Notes under the pieces: generated by a model
Database searches by the model: none
Told to the model about the DNA's origin: nothing
What the model saw: only the letters and a program-made list of their open reading frames with translations
Program-made: the position numbers and the translations under genes
In this document: positions 27,394-35,816 of the stretch, piece by piece
Numbering within the stretch: position 1 is the first letter of the stretch
Layout of the letters: each line of letters begins with the position of its first letter
Assembly (NCBI RefSeq): GCF_001612985.1
Contig: NZ_BDBM01000017.1
Span: forward strand, 1-64,000
From: Nocardia gamkensis NBRC 108242
GTDB lineage: Bacteria; Actinomycetota; Actinomycetes; Mycobacteriales; Mycobacteriaceae
Direction of reading: 5' to 3'
Length of the DNA: 64,000 nt

Positions 27394-27531
27394 CTAGTGA
27401 TAGATACCCGGCCTAGCTTCCGGCGCTGCCGCAGCCTGCGGCGCTGTTACCAGAAACGCTGCGGCGCATGCAAACAGCGCTGTCAGGGTGACAGTTACCC
27501 CATGTGCCTTCGCACGGATACGGCTCGACAT
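27394..27531 (-). CDS. Tiny secreted peptide or truncated exported protein
   Basis: A 45-residue product that is almost entirely a signal peptide: basic start (SRIRAKAHG), hydrophobic core (LTALFACAAAFLV), and a likely cleavage site after APQAAAA, leaving PEARPGIYH. Its ATG lies within the end of the cold-shock-like gene (37-base overlap). After its TAG the same frame continues into the MmyB fragment, so the TAG is at or near a recombination junction and the original protein was probably longer. It could be expressed by translational coupling, but there is no evidence of function. Confidence 0.35.
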   Translation of the reverse strand: MSSRIRAKAHGVTVTLTALFACAAAFLVTAPQAAAAPEARPGIYH

Positions 27532-27728
27532 TCGTAGTCCCCCTGAGGAATGTTCTCGATCTCGACATCGACCTGATCGCCCTCCCGCAGTGCGAGAACG
27601 TCTCCTTTGTCCACGGTGGACGAATGAAACCACACGAGTGAGCCGTCCAGCCGAGTCACCACTCCGGTGCCGTTGCGGATGTTCCAGCGGTAGACCGTCG
27701 CACGTTCCACAAGCTGCCTCCCCTTCAT
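27495..27728 (-). CDS. Cold-shock-domain-like small protein
   Basis: A 77-residue protein resembling an OB-fold cold-shock domain: ATVYRWNIRNGTGVVTRLDG corresponds to the first strands (normally G-VKWFN--KGFGFI), LVWFHSSTVD to V-VH-S-I, and LREGDQVDVEIENIPQG to the end (normally L-EG--V-F----G--GP-A). The RNA-binding aromatic residues are only partly kept, so nucleic-acid binding is not certain. ATG 27728 follows AGGGGCAGC-type sequence. It lies between the two halves of a broken XRE regulator gene and therefore arrived with, or was left by, a rearrangement. Confidence 0.55.
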   Translation of the reverse strand: MKGRQLVERATVYRWNIRNGTGVVTRLDGSLVWFHSSTVDKGDVLALREGDQVDVEIENIPQGDYECRAVSVRRHMG

Positions 27729-27917
27729 CGCACCCCCCAGTGACTACGTCATCTTTGCACATCCTTGCTCGACGCATCCGAATACGAACCTGTGCAAGCA
27801 GTGCTGGCGCACCACCCATCGGCGGGATGGCTTGACCCGAAGTACTCCCGCTCAACCTCGCAGCCCGAACCGGTGGCCCGAAGTCTGCGCTCGGAAGTGC
27901 GTAACCGAGATGTCACT

Positions 27918-28063
27918 TCGGCGAGCTGCGCGAGTTCCTCCCTGCGCAGCCCGGGAACACGGCGCCGACCGCCGTAGTCCGGCAGGCCGAGTTCCTCGGG
28001 CCGCAAGCGGGCCCGCCGGGAGCGCAGAAATTCGCCGAGTTCTGCCCGTCTGTCCAGCGGCAT
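27918..28063 (-). pseudogene. N-terminal half of an XRE/MmyB-type regulator
   Basis: Starts MPLDRRAELGEFLRSRRARL and continues GGRRRVPGLRREELAQLAEV, the hallmark N-terminus of actinomycete XRE regulators with MmyB domains. Similarity ends abruptly at about 27918 in the middle of the HTH. The C-terminal half is found 525 bases further on the same strand; the middle of the gene is missing. Confidence 0.75.
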
Positions 28064-28442
28064 GTGGCCAGTATCCCCGCACCCGCTGGACGCGAACCTG
28101 GTCACGCGGTGCCCAGGCTCAGGCTGGCACTGGGTCGCCGCGGTCCGCCACGCGCTGGACGCGGGCGTCCACTGGTCGCGGCCTCCACCGGGTGAACGTC
28201 GAGAGCCCCGCGCCGGAACCCCGACCGACAATTGCCATGTCACGGGGTGGGGTTTCCGGACCGGGGCGAGACAACGGATTCGAAGTGGCCCGCAGGCCGG
28301 GAGCGATTCGCCGGTGCAGGGCGGAGCCGAGGGTTGCGGATATCCGACGTGGTGCGCGGCGGTGCTTGGATTATGTTGCGAGACAGAGTAGTTGGTGTCC
28401 TGTCCGCAGCCGTGGAGTTCGGAGGCCCTAGGGTCCTTGCTT
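28064..28442 (+). other. Intergenic stretch between regulator remnant and methyltransferase
   Basis: Nearly 380 bases without a gene on either strand. Nothing but the expected divergent promoters is likely here; no conserved element was recognised. Confidence 0.4.
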
Positions 28443-29084
28443 GTGATCGAACCCTCCTCGCACCTTCGCGCGACGGCAGATGCCTATGATGCCGTCGCCG
28501 TCCGCTATGCCGAACTCCCCCGCGACGATCTCGAGGCCATCGCACTGGATCGCGCGGTGCTCGCCGCGTTCGCCGAACTCACACGGAGCGCTGATCCCGG
28601 ACTCGTCGCCGAACTCGGGTGCGGCCCCGGGCCTGTGACCGCGCACCTGCGAGACCTGGGACTGGATGTCTTCGGCGTCGACCTGTCACCGGTGATGATC
28701 GAGCTCGCCCGCGAGACCTACCCGCAGTTGCGGTTCGAGGTCGGTTCCATGGACGCCTTGGACCTGGGTGACGGCGAGCTGCGCGGCATCGTGTCCTGGT
28801 ATTCGGTCATCCACGCCCCGCCGCAGGTCGTCCCCTCGTACTTCGCCGAGTTCCATCGGGTGCTCGCCGCTGGTGGACACCTATTGCTCGCGTTCTTCGA
28901 ATCGGAGAACGAGCCGGTGACGGTGTTCGACCACAAAGTGACGGCGGCCTACCGGTGGCCGATCGACGACCTCGCGAGGCTGGCCCGCGCCGCCGGATTC
29001 ATCGAAATCGGCCGGATGCTGCGTGAACCGTGCGAGAACGAGCGGTTCCGCCGGGGCCATCTGCTGATGCGCCGAGACGGATGA
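28443..29084 (+). CDS. Class I SAM-dependent methyltransferase
   Basis: A 213-residue methyltransferase. The SAM-binding motif VAELGCGPGPVTAHL lies near residue 60, followed by DVFGVDLSPVMIELAR (acidic residue for the ribose) and the conserved LRGIVSWYSVIH strand after it. It ends with the antiparallel strands of the fold (GGHLLLAFFES). Substrate unknown. GTG 28443 is taken as start; nothing upstream in frame looks coding. It appears as a single gene next to remnants. Confidence 0.8.
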   Translation: MIEPSSHLRATADAYDAVAVRYAELPRDDLEAIALDRAVLAAFAELTRSADPGLVAELGCGPGPVTAHLRDLGLDVFGVDLSPVMIELARETYPQLRFEVGSMDALDLGDGELRGIVSWYSVIHAPPQVVPSYFAEFHRVLAAGGHLLLAFFESENEPVTVFDHKVTAAYRWPIDDLARLARAAGFIEIGRMLREPCENERFRRGHLLMRRDG

Positions 29085-29205
29085 CCCGCCTGGAGCACCG
29101 GCGCAAGACAGCGACCGGTGCAGCGGTTGCGATCGCGGCCGCCGCCATGCGCACCTGACCCGTCTACCGATCAGCCGAGCCCGCCGACTGGCGACCGCAT
29201 CGCAC

Positions 29206-29385
29206 TCACGCCGCGACCTCGAACAATGTCAGTTCTGCCGGATTCCGCGCGGACTCGGCGCGCTCCCGGGCGGCGCAAGTCGGTCCGATTCCCTGGGCGA
29301 CCGATTGCGGCGACAGGAGCCAACCGTGACAGCGACGGCAATGGGCGACCAGTCGCACCGTGGGGCGCTCATCAATGGTGGCCAC
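29206..29385 (-). CDS. Small zinc-ribbon protein, DUF6011-like
   Basis: A 59-residue protein starting at GTG 29385 with a GAGGAG ribosome site eight bases upstream. The sequence HCRRCHGWLLSPQSVAQGIG, followed by PTCAA, is the pattern of DUF6011-type small proteins (CxxCgrwL-dp-SVa-GiGp-C). Three Cys and a His could bind one zinc ion. The tail ELTLFEVAA is acidic. Such proteins are common in actinomycete chromosomes and phages, and their role is unknown. There is no obvious operon partner. Confidence 0.7.
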   Translation of the reverse strand: MATIDERPTVRLVAHCRRCHGWLLSPQSVAQGIGPTCAARERAESARNPAELTLFEVAA

Positions 29386-29461
29386 TTCGTTCTCCTCTGG
29401 CCAGGTGACTACGTCGTCAGTTTGGCACGAGGCACCGACACGAACTCCGAATTCTCGTCGG

Positions 29462-30103
29462 CTACTGGGTGTTCAGGCGCGGGACGCCCCCGCCCGTGAG
29501 GTGTTCCTGTCCGGCGCGGCGACCGGTGACCAGCAGGAGCAGTGCGGCGGCCGGGCCTTCGACGAGAGGTCCCGAGCCGGCGGCCCAACCGGTGTCGGTG
29601 GCGACGAGGTGATACCGGGACAGCTCGCGGGATCGGAATCCATTCGTGGCCCAGATTCTTTCCAGAGCCGATCGCGCGGCATCGACGGGCATCTGCCGGG
29701 TGATGCCGAGGGGCACCGCGATGTCCTGGCCGTGTACCAGCAGGTCCATCAGTCGATCGGCGGCGGTGGTGCCGATCGGCGTCGATCGCAGAGCGATTCC
29801 CTCGCGCAGCGCGGCGAGCAACTGGGTCGGCGTGGTGCGGTCGGCGAGACGGATCGCGGTCTCCCGGATCGCGCGGTCGAAGTTGCCGCGGGCGCGGAGC
29901 ACATTGACCAGAATCCAGCCGAGGCCGGGGTTCGCGGAGAGCACGATGTGGGCGACGACATCACGGACCCGCCAGCCCTCGCACAGGGAACCGTGGTTCC
30001 AGTCGGACTCCGGCAGAGTCTCCAGCAGTTCGATCAAACTCGCCCGTTCAGCGGCGACCGCTCGCCACATCTGGTCGGTGGTCATCGTCGCGCTACCGGT
30101 CAT
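29462..30103 (-). CDS. DinB-like / maleylpyruvate-isomerase-type mycothiol-dependent family protein
   Basis: A 213-residue protein of the TIGR03083/MDMPI N-terminal type: a four-helix bundle beginning WRAVAAERASLIELLETLP, then GWRVRDVVAHI with the metal-binding histidine, and LLVHGQDIAVPLG with a second histidine. Relatives use mycothiol and a divalent metal for thiol-transfer or isomerase reactions. ATG 30103 was chosen; ATG 30085 is an alternative. It is divergent from a truncated MerR gene with a MerR-type operator between, so it was probably the MerR target. Confidence 0.8.
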   Translation of the reverse strand: MTGSATMTTDQMWRAVAAERASLIELLETLPESDWNHGSLCEGWRVRDVVAHIVLSANPGLGWILVNVLRARGNFDRAIRETAIRLADRTTPTQLLAALREGIALRSTPIGTTAADRLMDLLVHGQDIAVPLGITRQMPVDAARSALERIWATNGFRSRELSRYHLVATDTGWAAGSGPLVEGPAAALLLLVTGRRAGQEHLTGGGVPRLNTQ

Positions 30104-30142
30104 CAGCGTGCTCCTTCTCAGCGGGGGTGTTCCAGTACGGTA

Positions 30143-30167
30143 GGAACTCCACCCGGGTGGAGGTTCC
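30143..30167. promoter_or_regulatory. MerR-type inverted repeat operator
   Basis: GGAACTCCACCC followed directly by GGGTGGAGGTTCC is a near-perfect dyad with one extra base, located 40 bases upstream of the MDMPI-like gene and 8 bases before the GTG of the MerR remnant. GGAACYCCAxxxTGGAGGTTCC-like dyads are typical of MerR-family promoters. Confidence 0.65.
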
Positions 30168-30174
30168 AGCAATT

Positions 30175-30571
30175 GTGACCGACGACACACGACATACCGG
30201 CTCGGTGAGCATCGGGGAGTTGTCACGGCTGACCGCCGTGCCGGTCCGGACCATCCGCTTCTATTGCGATCACGGGATCTTGGATTCGCACCGCACCACC
30301 GGCGGGCACCGGATCTTCGATTCCGGCACCGCGGTCGATCGTCTGCTGTTGGTGCGCAGGCTGCGTGCGCTCGGCGTCTCTTTGACCGCGATAGCGGACG
30401 TCCTCGCGGGCACAGTTCCGCCATGAACTGCTCAGTGGCGCAACCGACACCGATCACCGCATCCACCGTTACTGGCACCTCACCGACCGGATCACCCACA
30501 CCCCCACCGTCGGCGCCGCGCATCATTGGCTCTACCTCGCACTCACCCGATCCGTCGACGCCCCTGGCTGA
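30175..30571 (+). pseudogene. MerR family regulator with internal deletion
   Basis: The N-terminal winged helix is intact: SIGELSRLTAVPVRTIRFYC, DHGILDSHRTTGGHRIFD and RLRALGVSLTAIADVLAG. A stop follows at codon 84. In another frame directly after it, HELLSGATDTDHRIHRYWHL and PTVGAAHHWLYLAL resemble the C-terminal helices of long MerR regulators. The roughly 130 residues that normally lie between are absent. An 83-residue DNA-binding stub could still be made and bind its operator, but normal effector sensing is lost. Confidence 0.65.
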
Positions 30572-30816
30572 CCGCTCGGCGCCGGGAGCACCTCGACGTC
30601 CGTGTCTCGCCTCGACGCAGCCTGCCGACGCGTTCATCCCGGTGGAACTTCGCCGACCTGGACAGCCGAGGCGCGGCAAGCAGCGATGGCGACCAGACGT
30701 GGACGACACCCGGGAGGCTGCCGGACGATGTCGTTGTCCTCCGTCTGCGCAGGTCCGGCCGCATAGCTGCCGATTAATCGCAGCCGCATGAGATCTCGCA
30801 CACGTCCTGAGGAAAG

Positions 30817-31242
30817 ATGATGGCCATGACCGCATCTCGACTGTTTCGTTCATTGGTGGGTGCCGTGCCCGCGGTGCTCGCCGTCGTCAGCTTCACCGCG
30901 GCCGGAGGGGCCGCGACCGCCCAAGCCGCGCCCGGCATTCCTTCGGTCCCCGGTGTCGTGCAGCGCCTGCAGATCGCCCCTGGCCAGAACCACGTCGATG
31001 CCAGTGGCAACGTCGCCCAGGGCAAGGCCGACAGCTACTCCATCGCCACGGCGCCGGGGCAGCGCCTGAGCTTCGACGTCACCGGCAATGCCCGTGTCTC
31101 GGTGGCCCCGCTGATCGGGCCGCAGGTCGCCAACGAGGTCCCGCATGCCGATCTCGTCGCCGACGGCAACGACTACCAGGTCGTCGTCTCCTCCGCCGAC
31201 GGCGGGCCGGCCGGCTACACCCTGACGATCACCGCCGTCTGA
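30817..31242 (+). CDS. Secreted protein with short beta-rich mature domain
   Basis: A 141-residue exported protein. Signal peptide of about 37 residues ending TAQA before APGIPSVPGV. The mature part (about 104 residues) has alternating strands, including RLSFDVTGNARVSVAPLI and NDYQVVVSSADGGPAGYTLTI, reminiscent of a small pre-peptidase-like beta sandwich, but the family is not certain. GAGGAAAG precedes ATG 30817; ATGs at 30820 and 30826 are possible. It seems to be a single gene. Confidence 0.75.
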   Translation: MMAMTASRLFRSLVGAVPAVLAVVSFTAAGGAATAQAAPGIPSVPGVVQRLQIAPGQNHVDASGNVAQGKADSYSIATAPGQRLSFDVTGNARVSVAPLIGPQVANEVPHADLVADGNDYQVVVSSADGGPAGYTLTITAV

Positions 31243-31411
31243 CGCCCACCTGTTGCCTGCCGGCCTGAGGTGTTCGCACCACAAACCTTCAGGTCGGCGG
31301 GGAAGCATGCCGACTGGCTCCGCCGGTAACCTGCCGCCGTGGTGCAGTGCCGTTGGGCACACGTAGGCAAACCCCGGCGTGCGAGCCCTTGCGGCGAACT
31401 ATGGTGAGGCG

Positions 31412-32368
31412 GTGCTGCTAGAACCAGGTGACCAGTTCGCGGGATTCATCGTGCGGGGCCCGCTCGGACACGGGGGCAGCAGTGCGGTGTACCTGGCCGA
31501 GGATCCGGAATGGTCGCGGCCGGTGTCGTTGAAGATCCTGGGGCCCGAGGACAGCCGATCGCCCGAGGCGCGCGCGAGATTCGTGCACGAGTTCGACATC
31601 TTGTCGGCGCTGCGGCACCCCGACATCGTGCGCATGTATACGCACGGCGAAACCGACGGCAGGCTGTGGTCGGCGCACGAGTACGTGGCAGGTGCGACGG
31701 GTTCGACGTTGGTGCCGCATCGGCACCCCGATCTCCGGCAGGCGCTCCACGTACTGAGGCATGTCGCGGCCGGACTCGACTTCGCCCACGCCAACGGGGT
31801 GGTCCATCTCGACGTGAAGCCGGCGAACGTGCTGGTCGGGACGGACGAGCCCGCGACGGTCAAGATCTCGGACTTCGATTCGGCCCGGTGGCTGCACCGG
31901 CCCGAACCGCCTTTGTCGTCCAATGGTTTCGTCGTCGTCTCGGTGCCATACGCCGCGCCGGAGCTGCTGCGAGCGGAGACCGTGTCCCCGGCGACGGACC
32001 AGTACGCACTGGCCTGTTCGGCCATCGAACTGCTCACCGGTCACACACCGTTCGCTCGCGCGAACCTCATGACCACCGCCGAGGCCCAGTTGCACGAGCC
32101 GCCTCCCACGCTCTCCGCGCGCCACCGCTGGATCCCGCCCGAAGTCGACGCGATCCTGCACCGGTCACTCGCCAAGGACCCCGGTGACCGCTTCGACTCG
32201 TGCGGCGAACCCATCCGCCTGCTCACCGAGGCACTCCGCGACATCGATCCCCGGCCCCTCGCCCCCATACTGAACCGCTTGAAAGTGACGTTCACTCGAT
32301 CGCAGCTGAGGAATCTCACGGTCGGACGGATCGGTGGCAAAGCGTTCAGCGATCGCCTCATGCGCTGA
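31412..32368 (+). CDS. Soluble Ser/Thr protein kinase with altered catalytic motifs
   Basis: About 318 residues; a kinase domain only, without membrane anchor. Numbering from an upstream GTG at 31379: the glycine loop is G30-H-G-G-S-S, Lys52 in VSLKILG binds ATP, Glu71 lies in helix C, and the catalytic loop reads HLDVKPAN (Asp145, Lys147, Asn150). The usual HRD arginine is leucine and the DFG motif is DFD (165-167). Chelating and catalytic residues are present, so activity is possible, but the activation-loop control seen in RD kinases is not expected. GTG 31412 is preferred (GGTGAGG upstream). Most actinomycete kinases carry a transmembrane helix; this one does not. Confidence 0.8.
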   Translation: MLLEPGDQFAGFIVRGPLGHGGSSAVYLAEDPEWSRPVSLKILGPEDSRSPEARARFVHEFDILSALRHPDIVRMYTHGETDGRLWSAHEYVAGATGSTLVPHRHPDLRQALHVLRHVAAGLDFAHANGVVHLDVKPANVLVGTDEPATVKISDFDSARWLHRPEPPLSSNGFVVVSVPYAAPELLRAETVSPATDQYALACSAIELLTGHTPFARANLMTTAEAQLHEPPPTLSARHRWIPPEVDAILHRSLAKDPGDRFDSCGEPIRLLTEALRDIDPRPLAPILNRLKVTFTRSQLRNLTVGRIGGKAFSDRLMR

Positions 32369-32481
32369 GGAAGGTAGTCCCGTTCTCAACCATCCGCTCG
32401 CCCCCAACCCTCGCCCGCACGTGGTGCGGTGGTTTTGCCGGTTTCCTTGCGAGCATGCGGTGCGGCGGTCACGCTGAAAGT

Positions 32482-32904
32482 ATGCGGACCCGCGATATCG
32501 AGGTCGGGTGCACCTATATGGTGCTGGTCCCGCAGCGCCTGCCGCGCAGTCGATACCCCGATTGCGACCAGCCGGGCTCGCTCACTTGGGCGTGGTCGTG
32601 GCTGCGCGGCGGCCGGTTCCGGCTCACCGTCACCGGGATCGATCACACCAGCGTTCCGACCACCGTCGAGGGCCTGCGGATCACCGCGAACTCGCGCATC
32701 GCCGTGATGCTGACTCCCGAGCAAGCCGAAGCCCTCGGATTGCCGGACGGGGTGTTCCGGGTGCGCGGGACCTTGTTCGACGGCGAGGACCGGCCCGTGC
32801 GCCTGCCCGAGGTCGAACCGCTGCGGGTCCCGGCCCGCTGGCTGCGACCGGTCGAACAGCCCTGCTTCACGCACCGCGACATCGATTGCTTCCCCTACCT
32901 GTGA
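32482..32904 (+). CDS. Hypothetical protein, about 140 residues
   Basis: A soluble protein beginning at ATG 32482 and ending FPYL. The composition looks coding (LTPEQAEALGLPDGVFRVRG, then EPLRVPARWLRPVE). It starts with a short EVGCTYMVLVPQRLPR stretch that may be an SH3-like strand pair. No family was recognised. Located between a kinase gene and an SDR gene on the opposite strand; no operon partner. Confidence 0.55.
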   Translation: MRTRDIEVGCTYMVLVPQRLPRSRYPDCDQPGSLTWAWSWLRGGRFRLTVTGIDHTSVPTTVEGLRITANSRIAVMLTPEQAEALGLPDGVFRVRGTLFDGEDRPVRLPEVEPLRVPARWLRPVEQPCFTHRDIDCFPYL

Positions 32905-33009
32905 ACTGAGCGCGGTCGGCGGGCCACCACGCACCGGGACCGGGTGCTTCGCTGTCGGCCGGCGGTTCTACCGGCTACGAGTTTCCGGCGAGCCGGACGG
33001 GTTCTCGGC

Positions 33010-33933
33010 TCACGCGGCGTAGGGCGCGATGAAACGCTCCAGAGATTCCCAGAGTTCGGCTTCGCGCCGCGGGTCGTACGACTCCTCCGACGAGCGGGCC
33101 ACCCGGTCGCGGTCGACATAGGCGCCGGTCGGCGCGGCGGTGGCGCCGAGGACGACGTCCGCGAGACAGCGCCCGGCGGCGGCGCGGCTGGTCGCGAACC
33201 GCGTCCGGGTCAGCAGCGGCAGGATACGGCGCATCGCGAACCGGGACGCCGGACCCGCGTTGCGGGCGAGGTCGGTGCCGGGGACGAACCCCGGGTTGAA
33301 GCCGACGGCATCGACCCCGGCCCGCAGGCGGCGCGCGTACTCATGCACGAGGTAGATGGCGGCGAGTTTGCTCGTCGAATACGCGGTGCGTCCGGCGGCA
33401 GTGCCGCGCGGCTCGGGAAACGCGCCAGGGCGGGCGAGAACATCGGGCGAACGCCAGACCGGGCCGGGCACCATGCCCAAGTTGTGCGCGAAGTCGCCGA
33501 AATGGGTGTCGCTCACCGTGATCACGATCCGGGCCGGGGTATGGAAGCGGTCCTCCAGCAGGCGGACGAACAGATGGTTGGCGAACACGTTGACAGCGAA
33601 GGTGGACTCGAATCCGCCGGGCCCCTCGGTGAGCGCGTTCGTGTATTGGATCCCCGCGTTGCCCACGAAACCGTGCAGCGGCGGCAGCTCACCCCGGTCG
33701 AGCCTGCCGCGGATCTCGACCGCGGCCGAACGCACACTGTCCGGCACGCCGAGGTCGACGGCGACGTGCGACACTCGGCTCCCGGTCCCGTCGAGTTCCG
33801 CGGCCAGTCGTGCACCGGTGGACCCGCGGGCGGCGACGACGAGATGCGCCTGCGGCGCCTCCCGGAGAATGCGCTCCGCGGCGACACGGCCGATCCCGCG
33901 ACTCGCACCGGTCATCACGATGGTCGACGGCAT
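33010..33933 (-). CDS. Short-chain dehydrogenase/reductase (protochlorophyllide-reductase-like)
   Basis: A 307-residue SDR. MTGASRGIGR is the NADP motif, GNAGIQY replaces NNAG, and YSTSKLA carries the catalytic Tyr and Lys. The long insert before the tyrosine and the overall shape resemble the retinol dehydrogenase/protochlorophyllide reductase-like SDR branch. ATG 33933 has GGGAGG upstream, preferred over 33948. It is divergent from an XRE regulator with 138 bases between, and is probably its target. Confidence 0.85.
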   Translation of the reverse strand: MPSTIVMTGASRGIGRVAAERILREAPQAHLVVAARGSTGARLAAELDGTGSRVSHVAVDLGVPDSVRSAAVEIRGRLDRGELPPLHGFVGNAGIQYTNALTEGPGGFESTFAVNVFANHLFVRLLEDRFHTPARIVITVSDTHFGDFAHNLGMVPGPVWRSPDVLARPGAFPEPRGTAAGRTAYSTSKLAAIYLVHEYARRLRAGVDAVGFNPGFVPGTDLARNAGPASRFAMRRILPLLTRTRFATSRAAAGRCLADVVLGATAAPTGAYVDRDRVARSSEESYDPRREAELWESLERFIAPYAA

Positions 33934-34071
33934 GGGAACCTCCCGCATTGGTTTCGGCCCGGCCGGGCGTCTCCATCGTCACCGCCGCGGCCCTCGGCAA
34001 CCAGTGCCATGCCCGTCACCTGGACTGGCAGTACCCAGGCTGGTTCGGCGCGCGGCGGCGAGAATGAAGGC

Positions 34072-34935
34072 GTGACTTCCGCTCGCTCCGATTTCGGCGA
34101 ACTCCTGCACACCTGGCGGGATCGCCTGTCGCCCGCCGACGCCGGCTTCGCGGTGACGCCCGGCCGCCGCGCTCCCGGACTGCGCCGGGAGGAGCTCGCG
34201 CAGCTGGCCGGGCTCTCGGTGGACTACATCCTGCGCTTGGAGCAAGGCCGGGCGCGTAACCCTTCGGCGCAGGTGGTCGGCGCCCTCGCGCGAGCCCTGC
34301 AGCTCTCCCGGGCCGAGCGCGACGAGCTGTACCGCGGAGCCGGGCTGCTGCCGCCCCAGGACGGGACGATCGGCACGCACGTGCCCCCGGGCATCCAACG
34401 GCTCACCGCGCGTCTCGGCGACGTCCCGATCGGGGTCTTCGCCGCCGACTGGACGCTCGTGTGGTGGAACGGCATGTGGAGCGCCCTGCACGGTGACCCC
34501 TCGATGGTCCCGGCCGGTGAGCGCAACCTGGCGCGGGCCGTTTTCGGCGCGGGCGCGGCGCGCGCCTCGGTCCGTCCCTTCCGGTCCGACCGCGCGGAAG
34601 GCGCGTTCGCGGCCTCGATCGTCGCCGATCTGAAGGACGCGGTGTCCCGCTACCCCGCCGACGCCCGGCTCGACCGCCTCGTCCATGATCTGCGGACCAC
34701 GTCCGAGGCCTTCGCCCAGCTCTGGACGACGGCGACCGCGTCCCAGCACACGAGCGACCGGAAGGCGATCCGGCACCCCGAGATCGGCGACATCACCCTC
34801 GACTGCGACGTCCTCGTCGTTCCGGGCGCGGATCTCCGCATGGTCACGTACACGGCCGCGGCCGGAAGCGACGACGCGGGGAAGCTCGATCTGCTTCGCG
34901 TCACGAACGGCCGGGCGGCGGGCACGCGTCCCTGA
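34072..34935 (+). CDS. XRE family regulator with MmyB-like ligand domain
   Basis: A 287-residue regulator. The N-terminal GRRAPGLRREELAQLAGLSV and DYILRLEQGRARNPS form the XRE helix-turn-helix (about residues 35-85). Residues 105-280 are an MmyB-like PAS-type domain (VFAADWTLVWWNGMW, then LTLDCDVLVVPG). GTG 34072. It likely controls the divergent SDR gene, perhaps in response to a small hydrophobic ligand (family knowledge). A broken relative lies at 27121-28063. Confidence 0.85.
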   Translation: MTSARSDFGELLHTWRDRLSPADAGFAVTPGRRAPGLRREELAQLAGLSVDYILRLEQGRARNPSAQVVGALARALQLSRAERDELYRGAGLLPPQDGTIGTHVPPGIQRLTARLGDVPIGVFAADWTLVWWNGMWSALHGDPSMVPAGERNLARAVFGAGAARASVRPFRSDRAEGAFAASIVADLKDAVSRYPADARLDRLVHDLRTTSEAFAQLWTTATASQHTSDRKAIRHPEIGDITLDCDVLVVPGADLRMVTYTAAAGSDDAGKLDLLRVTNGRAAGTRP

Positions 34936-35127
34936 ACCGGGGCGGGCCGGACGACGAGGTGACGTCGCACGGCCGCGCTGCGCGGCAGGTCGAGACGCGC
35001 CTGACGACGGCCGCAAGATCCAGCGCGGCGGCGTCCTGCGCTTCGGCGGGTCGGAACAAGCCGAGGCGCTCAGGGCGCTCACCTGCACTCGGGCGGAGAC
35101 AAATGGCGGCCGATGTCCTCGACCGGG

Positions 35128-35739
35128 TCAGTGCACCAGCTGGTCGGCCCAGGCCGGTGGCAGGGCCGCACTCGACACATCGGCGATCTCGTGCAGCCGC
35201 TGCGCGGGAAATCCCAAGCGGCTCAATTGGATCAGCCCCTGGGCGACAACCACGACATTGGCGCTGACAGCCGAGAGCGTGGCTTCGTCGTCGTCTCCGG
35301 CCTCGCGCATCGCGGGTCGCAGCCGGTCGGCGACGCCCTGTTCCATCTCCGTGGTGGTCCGGCTGCCGATGGTGGCGACTTCGGGGATCCGGCCGGCGAG
35401 CTGGGCGATGCTGTTGATCATCAAGCAACCGCGCCGATCCGGCTGCGCGGCGCAGTCTTCGATGATCGCCTGGTACAGCCCGCGCACGGCGGCGCGCGCC
35501 GAACCGCGCGCCGAACCGATGGCCTCGCGGACCAGACGCGTGCGGCGCCGGCAATAACGTTCGAACGCGGCCAGGAACAGGCCCTGCTTGCTGCCGTAGG
35601 CGGCGTAGATGCTTCCGTTCCCGACTCCGGTCGCCAGCGAGACGTCCTCCACCGATGTGCTGTCGAAACCCTTCGACCAGAACAGCTCGGTCGCGGCGTC
35701 GAGCAGGTTCGATTCGTCGAACTGGCGCGGCCGTCCCAT
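35128..35739 (-). CDS. TetR family transcriptional regulator
   Basis: A 203-residue regulator: MGRPRQFDESNLLDAATELF, then VSLATGVGNGSIYAAYGSKQ is the HTH, followed by a helical domain containing RRGCLMINSIAQLA, as in the TetR_C_16/YxaF-like group. ATG 35739. It is divergent from the GlxA-type regulator with 77 bases between; targets could be that gene and the hydrolase genes after it. Confidence 0.85.
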   Translation of the reverse strand: MGRPRQFDESNLLDAATELFWSKGFDSTSVEDVSLATGVGNGSIYAAYGSKQGLFLAAFERYCRRRTRLVREAIGSARGSARAAVRGLYQAIIEDCAAQPDRRGCLMINSIAQLAGRIPEVATIGSRTTTEMEQGVADRLRPAMREAGDDDEATLSAVSANVVVVAQGLIQLSRLGFPAQRLHEIADVSSAALPPAWADQLVH

Positions 35740-35816
35740 GGGCTCACCGTACCAATCGGTGTGCGAGGTCCGGCACATCACTTGTTCTGGAGCCGTACCT
35801 CCACAATACTGTTGAC

